Below are positions 35,911 through 44,521 of a stretch of 64,000 nucleotides of DNA, one piece after another. This DNA comes from Sebastes aleutianus (lineage: Eukaryota > Chordata > Actinopteri > Perciformes > Sebastidae), in the NCBI GenBank assembly GCA_916700875.1, contig CAKAKS010000032.1, positions 3,989,001-4,053,000 of the forward strand. The letters are read 5' to 3'. A model generated the notes under the pieces. It searched no databases. It was not told the DNA's origin and saw only the letters and a program-made list of their open reading frames with translations. Position 1 is the stretch's first letter. Each line of letters starts with the position of its first letter. A program made the translations under genes and the position numbers.

Positions 35911-36330
35911 TAACTTTATTAATCCCGAGGGAAATTCAAGTTTCCAGCATCACAGTTCCATAGTGCAAAAACATGTAAGTAAAAAGGCAGTAAAAACGTT
36001 AGTAGTGCAAAGTACAAAGAACAAAAAATATACCACATATAAAAATACAAGATGAAGAAGAAAACTGTTAAAACTGAATATAGTGCAGAGTAACAGCTAT
36101 GATACACGACTATTAAAAAAGTGAATATAGTGCAGAAGAGACTGTTAAAAGTGTGTATAGTGCATTATTATCTGTCCTGCAGAGCGTCATCCTTTGCACC
36201 CAAACCCCTCCTCCCCCCTCCCTAGAGAGGTGTTGTACAGTTTGATGGCTCGGGGGACAAAGGATTTCCTGAGTCTGTCTGTGGATGAAAGTGAGCCGGG
36301 CAGAGTTGATTTTTCTGATGTAGGCCTACT
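35877..36330 (-). repeat. GATA microsatellite plus retroelement 3' end (minus strand)
   Basis: A GATA array at about 35877-35911 is followed by CTTTATTAATCCCGAGGG and AAATTCAAG. This is the reverse complement of the tail of a common fish retroelement. Sequence to about 36330, including GGTGTTGTACAGTTTGATGG, probably belongs to it. Confidence 0.55.
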
Positions 36331-36445
36331 CATTGTTTATATTTGTATAGTGTTTACATATAGGATACATATATCCAAATCCACACAATAAATATACATA
36401 TACATAGGTACAGAAAACAACACCATGCAACAAGTTTAGATCAAC

Positions 36446-36713
36446 TAAACTCGGAAAAAGAGTTTGGAAAATTGGGTTTTGTCAATTATTTCTCTGTTGT
36501 TACAATACTAAGTGGCATTGTATTTTACATTGTTGGAAAGCCTGTTTATTTACCTTCACAATGATGTCCAACTTGTAAGGATCATGCATTTGTGGGATGA
36601 GCAGCACAGCTGATTATGTGGGTAGCACCCAAGTGAAATTTGCCAAAATTGACCCACATAAATCATAAATAATTGACCAAACACAAATTTCCAAACTTTT
36701 TTTTCCGAGTTTA
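36446..36713. mobile_element. 268-base MITE with 48-base inverted ends
   Basis: TAAACTCGGAAAAAGAGTTT, then GGAAAATTG and GTCAATTATT on the left mirror AATAATTGAC and TTCCGAGTTTA on the right, with few mismatches. No coding frame and no clear target duplication were seen. Confidence 0.75.
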
Positions 36714-37740
36714 TTTTAGCCAAAGTGTTAATTATACGCATTACTAGTGGGTAAATGATAAGAATGATCTCTGACTGTGATTCAGTGACTGTTGTGAATA
36801 ACAGGAATAATCTATGACCATGATAAGACTTTATGTATGTGATTGACAAGAGAGATTTATGATCTAGGAATGTAAGCCTGTAGGCCTCATGTCTTGTGAC
36901 AAGTGATAATAGAGGAAGTGAACCTCCGGTTGAACAATAATGGAACTCGTGATCGTGAACAACACCCAAAAAAGGGGCCCTGGACCATTGAGCAATACTG
37001 TTCAACAGACATAAACATTTTTGGAGTTTTGAGAGAGAGTGGGTGGGGAAACTGGTAGTGTGGCACATACACATGTGGCACCCTGGACATTTCAGGGTTA
37101 AGGATAGTGCCCAGAAATACTGAGTTGCTACCTGTGTGTCATTATTTTGGTACCCCCACCATGGTTATTTTTGTTATTATTATTTTTATTACCATTATTA
37201 TTTTTAAAGCGCTTGGTGTCACTTAAAAGACAGTAGAAAGGACAGTAAACTCACCTGCTTTAGTGTCAAGTAATTCAATGACAACATGCTGTATTGACCA
37301 GTAAGTGGCGGTAGTGGCTTTTATATGTCAGCGACTGGCGCTGTTATTCTTCTGTAGCCGGAAGTCAGCGCAGTCGTAGCATAACAGTCAGGAAAGCAGT
37401 ATAGAACAAAGCCGGCGTTCATCCTTGACTGTTCTTTTAATGTGTTTACAGCATAATAAATGTACCTGGCACCTGGATGGAAGAAAACTGTCTCTTCATT
37501 CAGTGTGTGGGTAACACACACACACGCAGTTTGATAGAGGTATAAAACAGGAGAAATGCAAATTTTGGGCTCCTCACTGGAAGTGAAGGCAAACATGTCA
37601 AAATTAAAGCCAAGAAGATAGTTTGGTCATTCTATAAAAGTGTAACATTATTTAAGCACAGGGTCGAGGTAACAGTAGAAGATAAGTAGGCTAAATAAAT
37701 ACATACTGTACCTAAAAAAGCCTAATTAATTATATAGCGT
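36714..37740. other. Intergenic DNA, no gene recognised
   Basis: The minus-strand frame at 36556-37074 lacks domains and overlaps the MITE. I treat it as chance. Confidence 0.45.
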
Positions 37741-37744
37741 AGAC

Positions 37745-39080
37745 ACATGCACTGTGCCAAAATCATGGAAATTCTCAATAATTAGACCTGTGCTAAAAAA
37801 GCCAAGTAAGCTAAATGATCTTCGGCCTATCGCAATAACCTCCATATTGTGTAAAACCATGGAACGAGTTCTTGCCAGCCACCTGACCAGCACAGTGGCG
37901 ACTAAGCTAGATCTGCTCCAATTCGCTGAGAGGCACAGACGACGCTGTGCTGACTCTGCTTAACACAGTCCACAAAACACCTTATGCATCCTAAAGGTTA
38001 TGCCAGAGCTTTATTTGTGGATTTTAGCTCAGCTTTTAACTCAATGAAGACGCATATTCTCCTGAAAAGGCTCATTGATCTCAACATCAACACGGGGTTA
38101 GTTCTGTGGATCAGAGGGTCTGTGTCAGGGAGAACATGTCAGACGTGCTCACTGTGAGCACAGGCTGTGTTCCTTCCCCTGTGCTATTCTCTCTTTTTAC
38201 TAATGAATTTATGATCAATGAGAAACATTTTAGACTGTTTAAGTATGTGGATGACATGGACTTAGTTGTCCTTAACGGGCCCACTAGGTGAAGTTGCCTA
38301 TCTGGCCCACACTACAGCCCTTCAGACATGGTGTCACACTAGCCAGTTAGAAATCAATGTGGCTGAGACGAAAGAATTAATCATGTGCTGAGACAAAACA
38401 ACATCTGATCACAGAGCCAGTTTCACTTGATGGCCAACATGTTGAAACTGTGGAACACTTTAAATACCTCGGTAGAGTCCTGGACTCCCAGGTGGGCTTC
38501 TCTGAAAATACAGAGTATATTTTCAAGAGATGCTCACAGCAACTTTATCCTAAGGAAACTTAGTGGCCTCTGTGTCAGCCAGCAGATTTTAGAATTAGTG
38601 TACAAAACTATTGATGAGAGGGTTTTAACCTTTAACCTTCCTGCCTGGTATGGTCACCTACACTGTAGATAGAAGAATAAACTGTCTAGGATTGTGTCAA
38701 TGGTAGGCAAAATAGGTGGTAAACCCCAAAAGCCCTTAATTCAACTTTTTACAGAAGGATGAGGAAGAAGGCGAGGAGTATCTTGGCAGATAGCTCCCAT
38801 CCTCTCTTCAGCCAGTCGGGAGGCGCTATAGAGCCCCTCTGGCAACTAAACGTGTTTAAAAAGTCTTTCATCCCAAAAGGTCATCAATATTCTAAACTCA
38901 ACACAGTGACTGAGCAGATCTGAGCCACAGACACTGACATGAACTGTTTTAATGTGTAACATAACCTGTCTCTGTTTTTTACTAACTGCTGTCTGGTTTT
39001 TAATGTCTGTTGTTTTCTGTGTTTTGTGAGCTGAAGACAAATTTCCACCCTGGTGGACAATAAAGTTTGATTGTATTGTA
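37745..39080 (+). pseudogene. Decayed CR1/Rex1-like LINE reverse transcriptase
   Basis: Fragments in different frames follow the order of a LINE polymerase: PKSWKFSIIRPVLKK, then LRPIAITSILCKTMERVL, then a motif A remnant ALFVDFSSAFNSM, then STGCVPSPVLFSLFTNEF, then YVDDMDLV where YADD is usual. Stops and shifts separate them. The tail ends CAATAAAGTTTGATTG followed by TATTG units. It is dead and older than the LINE at 31986. Confidence 0.75.
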
Positions 39081-39082
39081 TT

Positions 39083-39190
39083 GATCAGATCATATTAAGG
39101 GGCCGTCAGCTTTACAATTTAGTTTGGAGGGAGATTCGGTATCAGTGAAGTCAGTGCATTTTATGAGTAGGCCTTCTGTGACGTTACCCA
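39083..39190. repeat. Duplicated block C, short copy
   Basis: GGAGGGAGATTCGGTATCAG and TGAGTAGGCCTTCTGTGACG match 40935-41037 directly and 47113-47215 inversely. Confidence 0.75.
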
Positions 39191-39486
39191 CCACAGGGGT
39201 CAGAGGTCACCACTCCTCAATCCCCAAGGATTTTCTTTTCAGTCAAATTTTCAATTTTGATGCATTTATAGATGAAAAGTCAAGTCAATAAACATGGTCA
39301 ATGGTAGATAAGTATGGTTGATCAGCATGTTTGCCAACCTTCAGACATCATAGTCTAATATGATGATTAATCAGCCTGAGTTCACTAAAAACTGAAATCC
39401 CTAACTTTCTGTATTCTGTTTGGTGGTTTATGATGCTTTTCAATCATTTCTAGTCTATTTGGTATAATATGTAATTTAGTTAATTT

Positions 39487-39784
39487 GTTCTACATCATGA
39501 TAATGCTGATTTTTCAACCAGTGGTTATGACATTAATGCCAGCTAGACAAGATAAAGCTCTGTCTGTCATGACAATAGTACTGTACTGAAGGCCTTTCCT
39601 TTACTCGGGTGACTCTTTACAGCCATCTGAAGACAGCAGGTATCTGTTAAATCTACAGTATCTGGAGTGATGAAGTGGCCTTCAGTACAGTACTATTGTC
39701 ATGACAGACAGAGCTTTATTCTGTCTAGCTGGCATTAATGTCATAATCACTGGTTGAAAAATCAGCATTATCATGATGTAGAAC
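39487..39784. repeat. Near-perfect fold-back, 108-base arms, 82-base loop
   Basis: The left arm 39487-39594 and right arm 39677-39784 are reverse complements with about three mismatches in 108 bases. The loop is 39595-39676. It starts GTTCTACATCATGATAATGC and ends GCATTATCATGATGTAGAAC. It could be a fold-back MITE, and its transcript would form a long hairpin. It encodes no protein. Confidence 0.9.
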
Positions 39785-39813
39785 TACTCGACTACAGCCT
39801 TCCTAATGGAGTG

Positions 39814-40290
39814 AAGGGATCAGGTGGAAGTGTCAGGTGTGTTGAAAGGATTAGCCACATAGTGCTTCTCACCTGCCGACATAAAGAAACAGCCCATAGT
39901 AAGGGTGTGAGAGAGAAAAGTGTCAATTACATGAGAGTTCTGTATAACATCTGTAGAGACCCTCCCTGTAATTTATCACACACTTTTTGGATAAAAGACA
40001 TTCATGTGTTAAAGAAAAGAACAAAACAAAAAAATATCTATGTATGTATTTATTTGTGTATTTATTTAGCCTATTTATCTTCTACTGTTACTTTGATCCT
40101 GTGCTTAAATAATATAGCAAAATGACCAAACTATCTTCTTGGCTTTTATTTGGACATGTTTGCCCTCACTTCTGGGTCACGTGACTGCTGTTCTCTGCTC
40201 TTCGATTCAAAAGACAAAAATGACAGAAAGAAACTTGAAGAAACAAAAATTAGATCGTTTTTTTAAATATTTTTTTTGCGTTTTTGGTTT
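39814..40290 (+). repeat. Duplicated block A, copy 1
   Basis: This block matches 47822-48312 in the same orientation with only a handful of differences over the first 200 bases, including AAGGGATCAGGTGGAAGTG and the AAAGACATTC region. It encodes nothing I recognise. Confidence 0.85.
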
Positions 40291-40587
40291 GGAAACCAAA
40301 GACGAGGAGAGCAGCACGGGATTCCATTTTTCGTTTTTGGTTTAAAAACGAATAAACAAGAAAACCACGTGACTCCTGTTCATCAATTAAAAATGAATAA
40401 TGATAAAAGGAATTCGCAAAAAACAAAAATGGCCCAGATTGGATTTGTTTTTCGTTTTTTGATTCAGAAACCAAAAACGAGAAAACGGCCATTTTTCGTT
40501 TTTTGTTTAAAACGAAAAACAAAAGAAATATTGTTTTCCTTTTTTGAATTCCAAATGAATTACGGATTATCCGATGATACCCAGACC
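40291..40587. repeat. TTTCGTTTTTGG-rich low-complexity repeat
   Basis: Short words of the TTTTCGTTTTTG and CAAAAACGAAA type alternate on both strands, giving many small hairpins. A reduced version occurs at 48300-48400. Confidence 0.55.
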
Positions 40588-41037
40588 ATTTCACACACCA
40601 TTATTTTGTATGCTTTGATCTGCATCAAGATAAACAGCCTTAACTCTCCATTTGGACTCTGCATCTCTCTGTTTCTACACTCTCACCTGAGCACAAAATA
40701 GTGTCCTGATCCGACACCCTGAAGCGATTGCTGCCACACCTATTGATCCATAAAAATACACATTCTCTCACACAGTAGGCTACCAAATAACTTCACATTC
40801 TACAACATCATCAAGATAATGTTCAGTTTCATAGCTGTTGTTCATTGTTGACTACATTACGTGGCTGACACAACCTATGGAATTTATCAGTCCTGTGACA
40901 TTACAAAGTCAACAAATCATTCTGCCAACGTGGTATTGATCAGATCATTTCCAGGGTCCGTCAGCTTTTCAATTTAGTTTGGAGGGAGATTCGGTATCAG
41001 TGAAGTCAGTGTATTTTATGAGTAGGCCTTCTGTGAC
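40588..41037. repeat. Duplicated block B, copy 1
   Basis: The sequence matches 47113-47563 in reverse complement over about 450 bases. Its last 100 bases also recur at 39083-39190. Confidence 0.85.
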
Positions 41038-41108
41038 TGCTGACTGTAGCCTTTTTATTCAAAGGTGAGGCCATTACTTTTACTGATACTGGCATCATAT
41101 GAAACTAG

Positions 41109-41142
41109 AAGTGCACTCGGAGAGCGCAGACCTTCGCCAAGG
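41109..41142 (+). repeat. Fragment of repeat family R
   Basis: AGTGCACTCGGAGAGCGCAG, followed by ACCTTCGCCAAGG, matches the start of the copy at 29621. Confidence 0.65.
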
Positions 41143-41624
41143 CAGGTTTCATGTACGTCGCTGCCTGCTGCTGCTGGAAAATAAAGTTGAGCGGTGAGAT
41201 TGAACCAGAACACTATAGTTGCAGAGCTTGCTACAGAGTGCTACAGGTATGAGTCCTAAAATGTATGAGATTATAACTTTTATATTATATTTCTGCTGTT
41301 ACTTTGTGTTGTGCAGCATTATGTGTCCACTCCCATGTTGATAAGAGATTTAATACTTGACAAATCTCCCTAGTGTAAAGTGTACTTTCTTTGCTATATT
41401 TTAGCAGTACATCTGAGGGGAGAATCCTCCTAGAGGTCCAGCAGGACAATCTGGGCAACTTCTTCGATTGGCTTCATGAACAGCAGGACATCAAGTGGGG
41501 CCAAGAGAAGGACCTGTTGCAGAGGGAGATATCTGGCCCGAAAGCCCAGCTCGATAAGGCTCAGGCTAAACGTGACCACTCTCCGTCTAGGGATAAGTCC
41601 CTGAAATCTGAGTTGGATAAGCTC

Positions 41625-42464
41625 GGCTCGATGCTGAACAATGCTCAAAAAGACCTGAGCAAAGAGGACCGCATCATCAAGAACCAGGACTTCCAGTTGA
41701 AGAAGGTCGGCTCGATGCTGAACAATGCTCAAAAAGACCTGAGCGAGAAGGACGGCGTCATTAAGAGCCAGGACTTCCAGTTGGAGAAGGTCGGCTCGAT
41801 GCTGAACAACGCTGAACAAGACCTGAGCGAGAAGGACGGCATCATCAAGAACCAGGACTTCCAGTTGGAGAAGGTCTGCTCGATGCTGAACAATGCACAA
41901 AAAGACCTGAGCGAGAAGGACGGCATCATTAAGAGCCAGGACTTCCAGCTGAAGAAGGTTGGCTCGATGCCGAGCAATGCTCAAAAAGACCTGAGCAAGA
42001 AGGACGGCATCATTAAGAGCCAGGACTTCCAGTTGAAGAAGGTCGGCTCGATGCTGAACAATGCTAAAAAAGACCTGAGCGAGAAGGACGGCATCATTAA
42101 GAGCCAGGACTTCCAGTTGGAGAAGGTCGGCTCGATGCTGAACAACGCTCAACAAGACCTGAGCGAGAAAGACGGCATCATTAAGAGCCAGGACTTCCAG
42201 TTCAAGAAGGTTAGCTCGATGCTGAACAATGCTCAAAAAGACCTGAGCGAAAAGGACGGCATCATCAAGAACCAGGACTTCCAGTTGGAGAAGGTCTGCT
42301 CGATGCTGAACAATGGTTAAAAAGACCTGAGCGAGAAGGACAACATCATTAAGAGCCAGGACTTCCAGTCGGAGAAGGTCGGCTCGATGCTGAACAACGC
42401 TCAACAAGACCTGAGCGAGAAAGACGGCATCATCAAGAGCCAGGACTTCCAGTTGGAGAAGATG
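41625..42464 (+). repeat. Coding minisatellite, ten units of 84 bases
   Basis: GGCTCGATGCTGAACAA (or TGCTCG, TAGCTCG variants) recurs at 41625, 41709, 41793, 41877, 41961, 42045, 42129, 42213, 42297 and 42381. All spacings are 84 bases, so frame and heptad phase are preserved. Differences between units are mostly single bases. Confidence 0.95.
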
Positions 42465-43245
42465 AAGGGGGAGAACGAGGCACTTCGAAAGGAATTGGAG
42501 GAAAAGGAGTCTGTGCTCCTCGCTGAAAGGAAGATGCTCGCTGTGGCTAAAACAAACATGGAGTGGGAGATGGAGAGCTTGCTCGAGATTGAGAGGGAAG
42601 AACTACAAGGACAGCTGAGCAAGACAAAGGAGGACCTCCAAAAGACGAAGGATGAGGCGAAGACCCATCAAGCCCAGCTGAACGAGCAGAGAGCAAAGAC
42701 AGAGAAGCTCACAGCAGATCTGAAAAAGTCAGAAGATCTGCTGAAGACTGAGAAAAACTTCTTTCTGACGAGGATTGTCGCCATCCGGAAGGAGACAGAC
42801 AAATTCATGTCCAACTATCTGCCTGAAATGGAAGAACTCCGAGTCGATAAGAGTAAGCTCATGGCTGCTCTAAAGTATGCTGAGGAGGAGCTGAAGTCTG
42901 TACATCACATGTGGCGGGAGGACAAGTCTTCCCACTTGGCCGAGCTGGAAAAATCCCAGGGCTCCAATCTTGTCCAGCTGGAGATGCAGGACAAGGTGCA
43001 CAAGACCATCATGGCTGATCTGAAGACAAAGTTTGAAGATCAGCTAGCGAGTGACCGTCTCCTCTGGCTGCAGGAAAAAACCTCCCTGCTGAAGGAGACT
43101 GAGAAAACCAGCTTCTCCTTTGTTGCTCAGCTACACGAGCAAAAACAGAGCAGCGACACCCTCATGGATGCTCTGGAGAAGTCTGCGCAGCACATACAGA
43201 GTCATCGCATCGAGTGCCACGAGTTGTCCCTCCTTCAGGCCAAGG

Positions 43246-43499
43246 TAGGGATGCTAATTTTGAAAAATTTTCTTAACCGATAACCGACCCTCGTTAACCG
43301 ATTATTAACGGACAAGATTTGTGCCTCGCATCTACGGTGCGCCAGCTTTTAAGGTTGGGCGTTGGGCTGTTAAGGTGGACCAGCTTTTCTCCTTAAACTG
43401 ACGGGCTGCTCCTCTGAGTTTTTCTCAGCTTTTTCAGTAATTATTAACCGATAGCTTAATGTTGGTTAACAATTAAACTGTTAATTATTATCATCCCTA
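43246..43499. mobile_element. hAT-like MITE acting as an intron
   Basis: The left end TAGGGATGCTAATTTT and the right end ATTATTATCATCCCTA are inverted (TAGGGATG, then C or A, then TAAT), with TTAACCGAT-type words inside. The adjacent G on each side turns the ends into GT and AG, making a 256-base intron (43245-43500). Flanking 8-mers GGCCAAGG and GGCCGCCG agree at five positions. Removing it as an intron joins AAG to GCC in frame. Confidence 0.7.
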
Positions 43500-43709
43500 G
43501 GCCGCCGAAAGCGTCCAGCAGACTCTGCAGGAGAAAGAACATGAGTGGACGACCAACAAAAGCTCCCTGAGGTCCCAGCTGGCAGATCTTGAGGACCAGA
43601 TCGCAAAAAAAAAGAAGAGGACCAAGTGGTACCGGAAGCTCTTCTAATGCCAGGCTAATGCCACGCTCAGGAGAAAGAAAATGCACATACATTGTTCTGG
43701 TATCTTGTA

Positions 43710-43950
43710 AAGTGAAGTGAGTTCACTTTTCTGGTGTGAAACCGGTCCTGACAGAGATATGATTACTAATGTGCACACATACACACGCAGTCGTTCTTGT
43801 ATACTTGTGAGGATTACTCAGTCTTGACCCCTAAACAGCGCTTGGAAAAGGGTTGTTTGAGGGTTGTCACTTTATTTTACTCTTGGGAAGTGAAGTGAGT
43901 TCACTTTTCTGGTGTGAAACTGGTCCTCACAAAGATATGATTACCAATGT
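43710..43950. repeat. Local duplication of about 60 bases
   Basis: GTGAAGTGAGTTCACTTTTC, then TGGTGTGAAAC, occurs at 43712 and again at 43889. Each is followed by GATATGATTAC and a CA-containing stretch. Confidence 0.8.
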
Positions 43951-43975
43951 GCTCACAGACACTGACACAGACACT

Positions 43976-43976
<1 letters not shown>

Positions 43977-44011
<35 letters not shown>
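43977..44011. repeat. CA microsatellite
   Basis: A CA run preceded by GACACTGACACA units. Confidence 0.9.
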
Positions 44012-44012
<1 letters not shown>

Positions 44013-44517
44013 AGCCGTCCGAGGAGAGGGGATCTCTCTTTGAATTGCCTTTCCCGAGGTTTCTTCCCATGTCCTTTATGCTGTTCTAATGTTCATGGGG
44101 AGTTTTTCCTCGTCTTCTTAGAGAGCTGGGGCTGTTCATCTGTAGCTGATCTGGGTCTGTGAGGCCCACTGAAACACCTTCAGCTACCTTCTCCTGTTGT
44201 AAATATGTACCATTTATCTCCTCTTGGAAATAAAAACCTAAAAAATTGTAATTGTAGACTGTACTCCTCTCATGTGTTGTATGAAATGCTTTGTTTGATA
44301 TATAAATCAGGGGACAAGCACTGATGAGTTCTCATTTGCTCCCTATAGCCTGACAATATACAGTAAGTTGGCTCAACTGATTTTATATGTTGATCCAAAT
44401 ATAGTTGTTTTTTGTCTGTGTTGGTCATCCAAAGAAAATAAACAAATGAAAAACACCTGAACTTTACTTTCAGCAACATTTTGCAAGTTTACTACGAGTC
44501 TAAAGTGGCTTAAGAAC
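44012..44517. other. Spacer, possible 3' UTR or retroelement tail
   Basis: GAGGTTTCTTCCCATGTCC and GGGGAGTTTTTCCTCG resemble a common fish retroelement 3' region. An AATAAA lies near 44228. No coding frame is supported. Confidence 0.4.
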
Positions 44518-44521
44518 TTAA

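Larger units (their letters stand above)
41404..43647 (+). pseudogene. Coiled-coil protein locus with ten 28-residue tandem repeats, one nonsense codon
   Basis: Exon 1 runs from an acceptor-like TATTTTAG near 41403 to 43244, exon 2 from 43501 to the TAA at 43645-43647. The protein is rich in Lys, Glu, Gln and Leu. Ten units of exactly 84 bases (28 residues, four heptads) of the form GSMLNNAQKDLSEKDGIIKS plus QDFQLEKV span 41625-42464. A long coiled coil and a basic end WYRKLF follow. A TAA at 42318-42320, where other units have CAA, interrupts the otherwise open frame. I found no convincing start codon: the first in-frame ATG is inside repeat unit 1, and a donor-like site near 41248 suggests an upstream exon. 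The product is unrecognised and might be a structural coiled-coil protein. It is either a recent pseudogene or an allele with a stop. Confidence 0.65.

Noticed and set aside
36556..37074. Minus-strand frame of 172 codons
   Set aside because: It crosses the right arm of a MITE and shows no family resemblance.
41430..42407. Minus-strand open frame of 325 codons over the coiled-coil repeats
   Set aside because: The 84-base period keeps any frame open in all units. The plus strand gives a heptad pattern, the minus strand only a Leu/Val-rich repeat.
41625..42464. CRISPR-like regular array
   Set aside because: Units are contiguous 84-base tandem repeats without unique spacers, in coding frame, in a vertebrate genome.
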